Shown piece after piece: positions 17,466 through 26,065 of a stretch of DNA of 51,487 nucleotides. Each line of letters starts with the position of its first letter. The first letter of the stretch is position 1. A program made the position numbers and the translations under genes. Source of the stretch: a virus; IMG/VR virus record IMGVR_UViG_3300027896_000059, positions 1-51,487 of that record, one strand, 5' to 3'. The notes below the pieces were generated by a model. That model did not search any database, had not been told where the DNA came from, and saw only the letters and a list, made by a program, of their open reading frames with translations.

Positions 17466-18599
17466 TTAAGCGTAAGCTACACCATAGTTTGCCGTCCCAG
17501 AAGACGAATTAACATAAATGGTAGAATTTATGATATACGAAAGATCCACCCCAACTCCAGCAGATAAAGCTATACCATTAGTTGCAGATGGTAGCGTTGA
17601 TGTTGAAATATAAAGTTGAGCTGAAGATGAATTATTTGAAATTGTTAGGTTTTTTGTAGCTGAAGGCAACGAAACTGGAGATCCAGCAGTTACGCTTCCT
17701 CCACTAATTGTTCCTGATCCAGATGCTTTGTTAAATGCACCAGCAATAAGAGTTCCGCTACTTCCTCCTGCTCCTAATGAAACTAATCCGCCAGTTAGAG
17801 AAACATTCCCTCCTGTCAAAGAAACATTTCCAGATACAGGTTGTGTAGCTTGATAAAAAGTTCCAGAAACTGGAAGCGTAGCATTAGAACCATTCAAAGT
17901 TATTAATCCGCCAGAAATTGTATCTGTCTTAGAAAATCTTGACGACAATAATGTATCTAAGTTTCCATTGCTTACTGGAAGCGTTACTCCAGCACCAACG
18001 CCAGAAATAGTGCTATTTCCAGAAGATGCAAGAGTTGAACCACTTGCAAGACTAACTGTTCCACCAGTAAGTGAAACATTCCCTCCCGTCAAAGAAACAT
18101 TTCCAGATACAGGTTGTGTAGCTTGATAAAAAGTTCCAGAAACTGGAAGCGTTACTCCAGCACCAACACCAGAAATAGTGCTATTTCCAGAAGACGCAAG
18201 AGTTGAACCACTTGCAAGACTAACTGTTCCACCAGTAAGTGAAACAGAAGAGCCAGAAGCCAAGGATATTGAATTTGTTACTGAAGAATTAAGTGTTCCA
18301 GCTAAATCAGATTGAATTGTAGTCAATAATGCATTGCTAATTGCTTGCAATGACTCTACTTGCCCAAGATCAACAGTAATACTGTCTAGTTGAATACTTG
18401 ATCCAATATCAACAATTAGCCTACCTTTTGAATCTAGGTTCAAAGGTGAACGAGTCAGGCCGTCTGATGCAACTGCTACATCAGAATCTACAACATTTCC
18501 TCCAGATCCAACTTCAAGAATCGAATTGCATATTTGCCACCTTTGTTCATCGGCTGTTGTTCCAACAAATTCTTGAAATGTAAGAGTATCTATGGACAT
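17466..18599 (-). CDS. Repetitive virion protein with Ser/Gly beta repeats (377 residues)
   Basis: Residues 1-100 form a conventional acidic, helical-start domain. From about 110 the chain consists of hexapeptide-like repeats such as 'VSLTGG' and 'VSLASGS', and a larger unit (STISGVGAGVTLPVSG then TFYQATQPVSGNV) is present twice or more. This predicts a long beta-solenoid or fibrous shaft. The gene lies just after the capsid-block terminator and would be the first of the fibre block. A fibre shaft or virion surface protein is the likely role. Confidence 0.6.
   Translation of the reverse strand: MSIDTLTFQEFVGTTADEQRWQICNSILEVGSGGNVVDSDVAVASDGLTRSPLNLDSKGRLIVDIGSSIQLDSITVDLGQVESLQAISNALLTTIQSDLAGTLNSSVTNSISLASGSSVSLTGGTVSLASGSTLASSGNSTISGVGAGVTLPVSGTFYQATQPVSGNVSLTGGNVSLTGGTVSLASGSTLASSGNSTISGVGAGVTLPVSNGNLDTLLSSRFSKTDTISGGLITLNGSNATLPVSGTFYQATQPVSGNVSLTGGNVSLTGGLVSLGAGGSSGTLIAGAFNKASGSGTISGGSVTAGSPVSLPSATKNLTISNNSSSAQLYISTSTLPSATNGIALSAGVGVDLSYIINSTIYVNSSSGTANYGVAYA
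17795..18250. repeat. Direct repeats in fibrous-protein gene
   Basis: Two long near-identical stretches, around 17795-17880 and 18075-18160, and a second pair around 17965-18070 and 18145-18245, encode the repeated Ser/Gly module. Copies differ at only a few bases, so they are recent or kept similar by recombination. Confidence 0.75.
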
Positions 18600-18606
18600 G
18601 GATTGT

Positions 18607-18650
18607 AAATAAAAATGGGGCAGGGGAATAAAACCCCTACCCCATCATAG
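18607..18650 (-). terminator. Intrinsic terminator after capsid block
   Basis: On the minus strand, a 12-bp stem (ATGGGGTAGGGG with CCCCTGCCCCAT, one mismatch) with a seven-base loop is followed by TTTTTATTT. It lies between the end of the gene at 18658 and the start of the fibre gene at 18599. It probably lowers transcription from the highly expressed capsid genes into the fibre block. Confidence 0.8.
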
Positions 18651-18657
18651 TTTTTAA

Positions 18658-19341
18658 TTACTGAAGAAGACCAACAACGTACACATCACCATAAATCGCA
18701 CCAATGCGACCAGCGGTATCAGCCGTAGAAGCCTCAGTAGTGAGCGATGGATTGTAGTACGAGAATGTCGTGCTAGTTGCAGATAGAACAGTAACAAGGC
18801 CATTGTATGCGGCATTACCAACAGTAAGAACCTTGACCTTTGCACCAGCAACCAACCAAGAAGGAACACTAGCAACAGTAAGGGTACTGATGTTGTTCGC
18901 GGTCGAGCGATTAGTGGTAGCAAGCGAAGGAATGGCGGCAGTCGTCACATTCACGCGAAGCGTTTGCGTAGCGGCGGCTCCATTGCTAGGAACTGCGGTT
19001 GATTTAGGAATGCCACCAAGGACATATCCGTTCGTTGCTGGAGCAAAGATGGTCTGGGAAAGATTTCCAGCGGCAATAGTCTGCACAGGAGTAGCAGGAA
19101 GAGTTGCAGTAGAAATGTTTTCACCAGTAGTTCCATCATCAATCGCCACAACAGCGGCGGTTCCATTAGTTCCAAGGGCGTTCTTGTAAACTACGAAAGA
19201 GGAAGTCGGAATAAAGACGTTCTCATCGTATTCAAGTTGACCAATGGTAGTAGTTCCAGCGACAGTAAAGTCAACTGCAACAGGCCCAAAACGAACCTGA
19301 GTAAGATTGTTAGGGACAGGAGGCGTAGTAGTAGAAGACAT
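18658..19341 (-). CDS. Virion structural protein downstream of capsid (227 residues)
   Basis: Thr/Ala/Val-rich, with a beta pattern throughout and a central 'TLRVNVTTAAIPSLA' stretch; no Cys. Codons are more G/C-ending than in the fibre genes, like those of the major capsid gene, which suggests high expression. It is the last gene before the terminator at 18607. A head decoration or major tail/neck component is likely. No decisive motif is seen. Confidence 0.55.
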   Translation of the reverse strand: MSSTTTPPVPNNLTQVRFGPVAVDFTVAGTTTIGQLEYDENVFIPTSSFVVYKNALGTNGTAAVVAIDDGTTGENISTATLPATPVQTIAAGNLSQTIFAPATNGYVLGGIPKSTAVPSNGAAATQTLRVNVTTAAIPSLATTNRSTANNISTLTVASVPSWLVAGAKVKVLTVGNAAYNGLVTVLSATSTTFSYYNPSLTTEASTADTAGRIGAIYGDVYVVGLLQ

Positions 19342-19357
19342 AATTTTGTTTTAAGTT

Positions 19358-19687
19358 TTAGTAGTAACTAGGAGTATTGTAAATAACATTATTCAAAGTG
19401 TAAGCGATATACACAGTTTCCGAGGTAGCGGCGACTGTAATTCCACTCTGAAGAGGGCCAGAACCATTAAGGTTCACACCACCAGAAATGGTAGTTCCAT
19501 TAACCACAGCAGACCCACCACCAGTAGTCGAAATCGACCAAGTTAGTGCGCTTACAGGGATAGTGTAACTGGTTCCAGTCGTTACTTGAATAAAGTAAGG
19601 AGTCAGCGGTTGCCCGTACCCTGCGTAAAGCAGGGCAGGGGCATTAAGAACGCTGGACGGGCCGTAATTTGCGTTATTAAGGGACAT
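19358..19687 (-). CDS. Small structural protein next to capsid gene (109 residues)
   Basis: The ATG at 19687 is preferred over a longer open frame to 19738 that runs back into the capsid gene. The product is a compact Thr/Ser/Gly/Val-rich beta domain ending in Pro-Ser-Tyr-Tyr. Position immediately after the major capsid gene suggests a head decoration or fibre protein. No known family was identified. Confidence 0.55.
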   Translation of the reverse strand: MSLNNANYGPSSVLNAPALLYAGYGQPLTPYFIQVTTGTSYTIPVSALTWSISTTGGGSAVVNGTTISGGVNLNGSGPLQSGITVAATSETVYIAYTLNNVIYNTPSYY

Positions 19688-19707
19688 TTGTTTTGTCTTT
19701 AATAGGC

Positions 19708-21117
19708 TTAGATTGGCTCCGTAATCACATCCGAGCAAACGTAGCAGTCGGGAGTGTATTGCGGGGTGTAGTTAGGCTGAAGCGTGCAAGCGGCAGGGAT
19801 CACAAGCTGTGCATTGTTCAACCTGTGAAGGATCGAATGCATAAGCGTAGGATCTTGGAACTGCATACCCATGCGGAACTGGTTCCAGAAGAAACCTTGA
19901 TCACGCTTGATGTTGCACTCCCAATCTGGATTCTTCCACTCCCAATCACCAGCGTAGTTCTGGGTCATGCCTTGGGCTTCACCAATTCCACTCTGAGATG
20001 GGCTGATCCACTTAATCATGGCCTTGTTGACCCATGGGTTAGTGATACCGAAATCAGCGTAGTTGAATGCAGGGTTCTGAACGTACTTGCAACCAAGCTC
20101 GGTGGTCACAGGAACATAAGGAAGAACGCGCACCAGACGAGGCCAGGTGGTAGGATCATTGACATTGAAAGTTGGAAGAGACGCATTGTACGTCCAATCA
20201 ACATTCAAGCGAACGCCGTTGATGTCGTTGCAGAAGGCGTAGTTTCCGATAACACGATCAATACCAAGAGAGTACTGAAGCTGTTTGTCATCGAAATCGC
20301 TAACGCTCTCCCACCATCCACCAGACTGCTTGGCATACTGCCAAAGCTGGCGAAGTACGCGAGCATCGGGAACGATGATCTCAAGGAGAGGACGACCAGC
20401 GGCCTCACTCACATCGAGACGATAAGCGTCATCTTCACGCTGAAGGTTGATGAGGATGTCGTCAAGCGTATCAAGCGAAAGAAGCCCGATGTTGTTGAGC
20501 TGAGAAGCGGCGAGCTTCACATAGACATAGCCCATGTTGAAGGAACCTTCGTTCGTGCCCTCGAAAGGCTGAACGATGAACATCTGATCATCTGGAGTAA
20601 CGCAAGAAACAAGGGACTGACCATTGCTGATCGGAACCCACTTGTGACCAGCACCACCGATCCAGTTAGAGCGAGCGAACTCTTCATGCACGTTTTTCGT
20701 GATGTTGACGTTCGTTGCCATGATGTGATCCATCTCCTCTTGAGGGAAGAGGCGATACATGAAATCAGTAAGCTGATACCAATCGGTACGCATTGCCTTG
20801 GTGAAAAGGCTGAAGCTATATGATTCTGTACCAGGGTGAGCAATAAACTCAAACTGAACGTCATCTGCATTCTGGATGCAACGTCCACTCTGAACTTCCT
20901 GCCAAGGCTGATCGGGGTTGTACCATCCGCGACCAAAGCGGAATGCTTTCTGGGTCGGAAGGGTATTGAGAGGCCAAGTCTCAGTCTCAAGACGACCATA
21001 ATAGATACTGTTTATGGCCATCTTCTTGATGAAGAATGGGTTATAATAAGTGCGGGCTTCCCTAAAAAGGGTGTCCACATCTTGACAGCTAGAGAATGTT
21101 ACTCCGTTTTGTGCCAT
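19708..21117 (-). CDS. Major capsid protein
   Basis: The 469-residue product follows the portal and scaffold-like genes, as expected for a podovirus head block. It has an N-terminal arm, a central acidic-aromatic region and many Trp/Tyr residues; segments such as 'NPWVNKAMIKWISPSQSG' resemble capsid proteins of environmental podoviruses. Codon use is clearly more G/C-ending than in the neighbouring fibre genes, fitting very high expression, and this also creates a long empty frame on the opposite strand. A 277-base leader with hairpins precedes it. Assignment rests on order, size and codon bias and is fairly secure. Confidence 0.8.
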   Translation of the reverse strand: MAQNGVTFSSCQDVDTLFREARTYYNPFFIKKMAINSIYYGRLETETWPLNTLPTQKAFRFGRGWYNPDQPWQEVQSGRCIQNADDVQFEFIAHPGTESYSFSLFTKAMRTDWYQLTDFMYRLFPQEEMDHIMATNVNITKNVHEEFARSNWIGGAGHKWVPISNGQSLVSCVTPDDQMFIVQPFEGTNEGSFNMGYVYVKLAASQLNNIGLLSLDTLDDILINLQREDDAYRLDVSEAAGRPLLEIIVPDARVLRQLWQYAKQSGGWWESVSDFDDKQLQYSLGIDRVIGNYAFCNDINGVRLNVDWTYNASLPTFNVNDPTTWPRLVRVLPYVPVTTELGCKYVQNPAFNYADFGITNPWVNKAMIKWISPSQSGIGEAQGMTQNYAGDWEWKNPDWECNIKRDQGFFWNQFRMGMQFQDPTLMHSILHRLNNAQLVIPAACTLQPNYTPQYTPDCYVCSDVITEPI

Positions 21118-21394
21118 AATATTTTAAGTTTTGGGTTTTGTTTTAGTATCCCAAAAGGATCACTCCCCTTGGAACACAGTTATTGTGTTTTAGGTTTGCG
21201 ATCTGGCAACCATCGCGGGTTTATTTGATCACCCCACTATTCTCCAGTTTGGCAACCTGCTTGTTATTTTACATCGGTCGCTATCCGATACGTTGCTTCC
21301 ACCGAGAACAGTTGGCTAATCAAACCAACCAATCCAGAGTTTTATAATGTCGATGAACTATTAGGGTTTTCCGAATAGTTCGTCAACATAAATG
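21118..21394 (-). promoter_or_regulatory. Leader region upstream of the capsid gene
   Basis: This 277-base gap is the largest inside the late block. On the minus strand it holds several hairpins: about 21152-21173 (CCAAAAGGA with TCCCCTTGG, G-U pairs allowed), about 21272-21288 (ATCGG/CCGAT) and about 21311-21330 (GTTGG/CCAAC). The start is preceded only by A-rich sequence. I see no clear sigma-70-type promoter. A separate capsid promoter or an mRNA-stabilising leader is inferred. Confidence 0.45.
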
Positions 21395-22714
21395 TTATCT
21401 GTTGCGGAATTTAGCAAACAATGCGGCTGGAGTTTTCTCCTCCATATCATTTGCCTTTCCAGCACTAGAAGATCCAATTGTTCCATCGCCAGTAGAAGAA
21501 CCACGCATTTTCTTGATGGTTTCTTTAAGTTCTGCATTCTCTCTTTCAAGAGCAAAACTATAGGCTTTGGCTTTCTTAAATTTAGCTCCCTGTTGAAGAA
21601 CGCGAGTAATTTGTTCTGGAGCGTAGTTGCTGTTCTCTCGCAATGCGGCCTCAGCGATCAACTCATCTTCAGTTGTATCATCATCATACTGATGTGACGC
21701 AAGAATCTTGGCAATTTCTTCTGGATAAGAAACATTAACTTGCTGTTTAGCCTGTTCCAATGCTTCCTGCCAACGCTTTCCAACTTGTGATTTAGTCATT
21801 GAAGCTCGACGACTATTTTCTTCTTCAATCTGAGCTTTTGTAACTTGCCAATTCATTAATGCTTCATTCCTAGCTTCAATCTTAGCAAGAACATCATAAG
21901 CTGTACTCTGAAACTTAGCCTGTTCCATAGGAGAAAGATTCTCGTAGATGGCGTTAAGAGTCTGTTTGGAAATCTCACTTTGGCGCATCTTTTCATTAGG
22001 ATCTTGTAAAGTAAGAGATTGCTCATAAGCAGAAACAGCTTTTGAAAACTCTGCAAGGCTAGTCTGATCTCCACCTACAATCATTTTAACTTGATTATAT
22101 CCAGAGACAATGGGTGCATCATAATCACGCTTAAAGTTCGGGTCAGCGGGAAGATTAAGTAGTGCATTTGCTTGGCGAAGGTTTTCAAGGTCAGATGTCA
22201 ATGCCTCTTCGCGCTCTTGGCGTTCTTTTACTGCCTTTTCAAGCTCTTTGCGTAGCTTTTCTACTTCCTTTTTGCTTTCGCTATCATCAATTTTAGAACG
22301 AAGCTCTTCAATCTCTTGCTTGGTTTTATCGTATTCAGCAACCTTTGCTTTTAGTTCAGCAGCTTCTTTTGCAAGCTGTTCATTGGTTTGCTTTAGGCTT
22401 TTAATGTACCCAGGCTTCTTTTCATCATCAACAAGAGATGCTTTTGTTTCTGGATCAGGACGATTGTTTTCAGATGCATTTGCGGCATCTTTTTCTGAAT
22501 CAATCTTATCTTGAAATTGAGCAGTATCCTGATTTAGCTTTTCTGCCATCTTTTTGAAAAGATCCGAAGGACTTCCCTTTGGTGCATCTTTGATATTTTC
22601 CCTAAAGAAAGTATCTGCCTGTTTTACAGCGGAATCTCTTGCGGCCTTATCAGCGGCGGCATCAAATTGTGGTGCTGGTTTTGCTACGGGTTCTGCAATT
22701 GCGGTTTCAGACAT
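21395..22714 (-). CDS. Scaffold-like protein
   Basis: The 439-residue product is highly charged and helical, with coiled-coil heptads at about residues 110-200 and 290-410, an Ala/Pro-rich N-terminus and no Cys. It lies between the portal and the capsid genes, the normal position of the scaffolding protein that guides procapsid assembly. The leader upstream of the ATG is CA-rich (AACCACAACAAAC... AACAACC) and lacks a Shine-Dalgarno sequence. Sequence family cannot be assigned by eye; the role follows from location and composition. Confidence 0.7.
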   Translation of the reverse strand: MSETAIAEPVAKPAPQFDAAADKAARDSAVKQADTFFRENIKDAPKGSPSDLFKKMAEKLNQDTAQFQDKIDSEKDAANASENNRPDPETKASLVDDEKKPGYIKSLKQTNEQLAKEAAELKAKVAEYDKTKQEIEELRSKIDDSESKKEVEKLRKELEKAVKERQEREEALTSDLENLRQANALLNLPADPNFKRDYDAPIVSGYNQVKMIVGGDQTSLAEFSKAVSAYEQSLTLQDPNEKMRQSEISKQTLNAIYENLSPMEQAKFQSTAYDVLAKIEARNEALMNWQVTKAQIEEENSRRASMTKSQVGKRWQEALEQAKQQVNVSYPEEIAKILASHQYDDDTTEDELIAEAALRENSNYAPEQITRVLQQGAKFKKAKAYSFALERENAELKETIKKMRGSSTGDGTIGSSSAGKANDMEEKTPAALFAKFRNR

Positions 22715-22735
22715 GGTTGTTTTTGTTTGTTGTGG

Positions 22736-23017
22736 TTACTTGCGAGAATTAATTTCTTCTTCAGATAATGTGTCATCAAGATCGGGATCTATATCCAAAT
22801 CATGTGCGCTTACTTTTACTGTGGTTAGTTTTGGTCTATCAGATGCAGAAAATGTATTGTCTTCTGCATCAGTTGCCCACTCTTGTAAAGCTCGGAATAC
22901 TGCAACCACAGTTGCGTGGTCTTTGTTTACCAACTCCTCGTATAATCCGTTTTTAAGTTCGCTATAGCGACGATCATTGATAATTGCGGCGGCTAGATTT
23001 ACTACGTTTTTATCCAT
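22736..23017 (-). CDS. Small acidic protein between portal and scaffold (93 residues)
   Basis: Begins Met-Asp-Lys-Asn-Val; the first 60 residues are helical and the last 35 are acidic (IDPDLDDTLSEEE). It overlaps the end of the portal gene by eight bases and is followed closely by the scaffold gene, so it is translated with them. Many podoviruses have such a small gene here, of unknown function. Confidence 0.6.
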   Translation of the reverse strand: MDKNVVNLAAAIINDRRYSELKNGLYEELVNKDHATVVAVFRALQEWATDAEDNTFSASDRPKLTTVKVSAHDLDIDPDLDDTLSEEEINSRK

Positions 23018-25625
23018 TCTCTTGTCCTGTTTGCGGGTTGCTTTGAGTTACTTCTTCTTGACCTTGAATGGCTTGTTGTTGCGCCATCATGTCTTGAGCG
23101 TTCATTTGCTGTTGCTGATCAAGCTCTTGTTCATGTTGATCCTGCAATGCTTGCATATTATGTGCGGCTTTTGCACGATGAATCTGAATTTCATTAGCGG
23201 CTTTTGCTCTCTTTGTAGCCAAATCAGTTGCAACTTTTTCCATTGCGTTAGCATTATGAAGATGAGCTTTTTGCGCCATTGCCGCAAGTTTAATGTCTTC
23301 TTTCTTTTTAAGACTATCAGTTTCAATTGCTTGTTTTGCAACAAGAGCCTGTAGCTTAATATCATCTGGACTTTGGTTTTGTCCTTGGCCTTGCTGTTGT
23401 TGTTTAGACTTCTCAAGTTGTGCAAGCTGGCTACCAAGCTCATCAGTTCCACGCTGGAGCTGTTGCATTTGTTGACCAAACTGCTTGGCAAGTTCTTTCT
23501 TAGAAGGATCTTTCTGAATAAACTGAAGATGTGCAGTAAGATGTGGGCCTTTGAAGCGAATTAAACAAGCATAGATGTCTTTAATAAGCTCAACAGCCTC
23601 CTCAGATGCCCCCTGAGCTTCTTGTCCGCGAGTAGGTGCTTGAGGATTAACCCCAGCAGATTGAAGTGCCTGTTGAGCCTCCTGCATGGAGGCGGCGGCA
23701 TCCTGCATATGACCATTAAAATGTTCGATATGGTTTTGATCAGGATAAACTCGGAAGTTTGCAGGATTTCCCTTTGGATCAGTCATGCCAATGTTTTCCA
23801 TCGAGATAATTCCCTGATCATCTGGAATATTGATCTTGGTTTGCTTAACGTAACGATTGACATTTTGACGACCATTAAGAGCGGCAATAGCATCAGCAAT
23901 AGCATTTGCCTGTCCTTCATTCATTGGAGTCATGCCAGTAAGAGAAACAGTCTGTTGAGCCGCCATCAGTTTATAGCTAGGGCTTCCAGATCCAGAAAGC
24001 ATATTGGATTCAATATTCTCAATGTTTTCCCATTTGTATGCTTCTTTTGGAACACCATTTTCCTCCATGAAATCAACAAACTTTTCTTTTAACTTATAAC
24101 CATAACCACCTTTTGTGGTTCGGCTCATGCGCTTGAATAGCATCTTTAGCCAACGAGTCTGATTGTCATTAAACCTACGGATTTGAGTTCCCTGTAGCTT
24201 TGCGGATTCAGCGGCATCAAGCTCTGCTTCTCCTTTAGTCCTAGCTTTGCCACTTTTGTTTGCCATTCCAATGTTGTATGCGCCAATTCCGCGATACAAA
24301 TCAGCTTGATAAAACTGAATTCCAGAAAGAACTTCTTGGAAGGGTATATTTACAGAAACCTGATGCGGCTCAACGTCTTGTGGCAAAACCATCCAAGGCA
24401 TCCACTCCATTTGTTTAAGTTTCTTGGTAGATTCAGCAGATCCTCCCTTAAACATGAGTCGAGTATTCCAATCAACGGCATCCATGAAACGATTCATGTG
24501 GATGTCATATGCTCGGCATTGAATGAAAACAGCTTCAGCTAGACCTTGGATCTCATGCCAAATGCCAGATCCAGTAGAATCAGTCATAGGAGCAATAATA
24601 TCCTCCCATCCATCTTCATCTTTTTCTACCCAATCTTTTTTGTAATACAAAAAGCCAGTTTGATCGCGGTATTCCTCTTCAGTAAGATCCTTACGACCAT
24701 TTTCTTTGTAGCCAAGAACAAGTCCTCCATAATTCTGGAGCAAGAGCATTTTGGAAATGCTTCCATTAAACTCCATGATATAAAGCTCATAAAGCTCAAT
24801 CCTTAGGGTGTAAAGGCGAGAAAGATTCATGTTGCCAGAAGCAACATCACGCAACCATTCAGTATTGGTGTAAGTATTGCGGTAGTTTGTCGTAAACATT
24901 CGCAATGCATCTACGCAAGCCCAAAAATTCCACCCCATATCAGTAGCGTGTTGCTCTGCTTTTACTGGATCTTCCTCCCCGCCAGTAATCTTGAGCCAGA
25001 ACTCAAGGGGTGTGTAGCTACGTTTGATGCACATCTCACCCAAGTTCGTGAGATCGGCATATGTTTTATCTGGAATTAGAACATTAGAGTTGTGAAAGCT
25101 CTTGGTGGGCCATCCGTCTCTATCTTCTGCAATTTCAAAACCCTTTCCGTAAAGAGTCATCTCTTCAACATCCAACTCAACATTATAGTTATAAGATGAC
25201 CAAGAACGAAGCATCCTATCAAATCCTACGCCAATAAGATCGCTCCATTCTTTCTTTTCAGTAGGATTACCAAGTTTTGTCGTAATGGTTGCGGCAGTAT
25301 TGCGCTCCATAACCATGTCCACAAAACTGGACTTTTGATTATCAACAATAAATTTCATCTGACGGAATGGCACATTGCTCATTCCAGAAAGTTGACGGGA
25401 AGCTACTTGGCTATAATCAGTAGGGGGAAATCCTTTATAGCATTTGTAAATACGACCCCACTTACGTTCACGTCCAGCATTATCAAGACGAAGGTTCCAA
25501 CAAATTGTAAAAGCATCATTAGCCGTTTGAACTCGGCTTGTTGGAGCTACACCATTTGAATTGATCGTATTGAATCCCCAAGAGGAGACACCTTCACGAT
25601 TTACGATCTTTTTTGTTTTAGCCAT
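23010..25625 (-). CDS. Portal protein
   Basis: The product is 871 residues. The N-terminal two thirds has the segments of podovirus portals: 'FIVDNQKSSFVDMVMERN', a 'DVEEMTLYGKGFEIAEDRDG' stretch and a long 'YRGIGAYNIGMANKSGKARTKGEAELDAAESAKL' type region that I read as the stem/wing helices (only its general pattern is used). The C-terminal 250 residues are Gln/Ala-rich helical, as in the barrel of large portals. The ATG at 25625 overlaps the stop of the upstream gene by one base (TAATG). It forms the dodecameric ring for DNA entry and exit. Confidence 0.85.
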   Translation of the reverse strand: MAKTKKIVNREGVSSWGFNTINSNGVAPTSRVQTANDAFTICWNLRLDNAGRERKWGRIYKCYKGFPPTDYSQVASRQLSGMSNVPFRQMKFIVDNQKSSFVDMVMERNTAATITTKLGNPTEKKEWSDLIGVGFDRMLRSWSSYNYNVELDVEEMTLYGKGFEIAEDRDGWPTKSFHNSNVLIPDKTYADLTNLGEMCIKRSYTPLEFWLKITGGEEDPVKAEQHATDMGWNFWACVDALRMFTTNYRNTYTNTEWLRDVASGNMNLSRLYTLRIELYELYIMEFNGSISKMLLLQNYGGLVLGYKENGRKDLTEEEYRDQTGFLYYKKDWVEKDEDGWEDIIAPMTDSTGSGIWHEIQGLAEAVFIQCRAYDIHMNRFMDAVDWNTRLMFKGGSAESTKKLKQMEWMPWMVLPQDVEPHQVSVNIPFQEVLSGIQFYQADLYRGIGAYNIGMANKSGKARTKGEAELDAAESAKLQGTQIRRFNDNQTRWLKMLFKRMSRTTKGGYGYKLKEKFVDFMEENGVPKEAYKWENIENIESNMLSGSGSPSYKLMAAQQTVSLTGMTPMNEGQANAIADAIAALNGRQNVNRYVKQTKINIPDDQGIISMENIGMTDPKGNPANFRVYPDQNHIEHFNGHMQDAAASMQEAQQALQSAGVNPQAPTRGQEAQGASEEAVELIKDIYACLIRFKGPHLTAHLQFIQKDPSKKELAKQFGQQMQQLQRGTDELGSQLAQLEKSKQQQQGQGQNQSPDDIKLQALVAKQAIETDSLKKKEDIKLAAMAQKAHLHNANAMEKVATDLATKRAKAANEIQIHRAKAAHNMQALQDQHEQELDQQQQMNAQDMMAQQQAIQGQEEVTQSNPQTGQENG

Positions 25626-26014
25626 TACCGATTAATATTATTAAGAGCTTCACGCCTTTTCTGACAAGCAGGACAATTCTTTGCCCTTGTTTCTAATTGG
25701 GCATTGATGCCAAATGTAGAAGCAACCTTATCTCCAAGATGTGCAAATTTGTGAATTACATTGGCAACTGCATCGCCAGCTTCTTGCCAGCAATATTGCC
25801 CTGCAATGCGTTGGCAAATTTGTTGCTCTACCAAATAATCTAAATTTTCTGGTATGGCAACATTCTTATTAGTCATGTCTGACTTAATCTTTTGGATGAA
25901 TTGCCTCCCAAACGTGAGATCCATTCCATTAACACGATAATTATTTCCCTTGTCATCTGAGTATTGATACCAAAGACCTCCAGGAATTGCGTCATTAGGA
26001 TTTTTGAGCTTCAT
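25625..26014 (-). CDS. First gene of the late block, CPAC-containing protein (129 residues)
   Basis: The ATG at 26014 is preferred to an upstream start at 26056 that would nearly reach the divergent terminase gene. The product has a mixed domain with 'GLWYQYSDDKGNNYRV' near the start, a helical middle and a Cys-Pro-Ala-Cys motif at about residues 114-117 followed by a basic helix. A single CxxC could bind zinc as a dimer. Similar proteins beside terminase or portal genes are unassigned. Confidence 0.6.
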   Translation of the reverse strand: MKLKNPNDAIPGGLWYQYSDDKGNNYRVNGMDLTFGRQFIQKIKSDMTNKNVAIPENLDYLVEQQICQRIAGQYCWQEAGDAVANVIHKFAHLGDKVASTFGINAQLETRAKNCPACQKRREALNNINR

Positions 26015-26065
26015 GTAATTCAAATACTTGTATTTTATTAAAGAACAAGTCAACACTAAAGGTTT

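Noticed and set aside
19693-20823. Long open frame on the plus strand (376 codons) opposite the capsid gene
   Set aside because: It is the antisense of a codon-biased capsid gene, its product is low-complexity Arg/Ile/Val-rich, and it has no start context or neighbours.
26015-26065. Divergent promoters between terL and the late block
   Set aside because: TTGACT on the minus strand has no acceptable -10 at 16-18 bases and the plus strand shows no clear pair, so no promoter is claimed.
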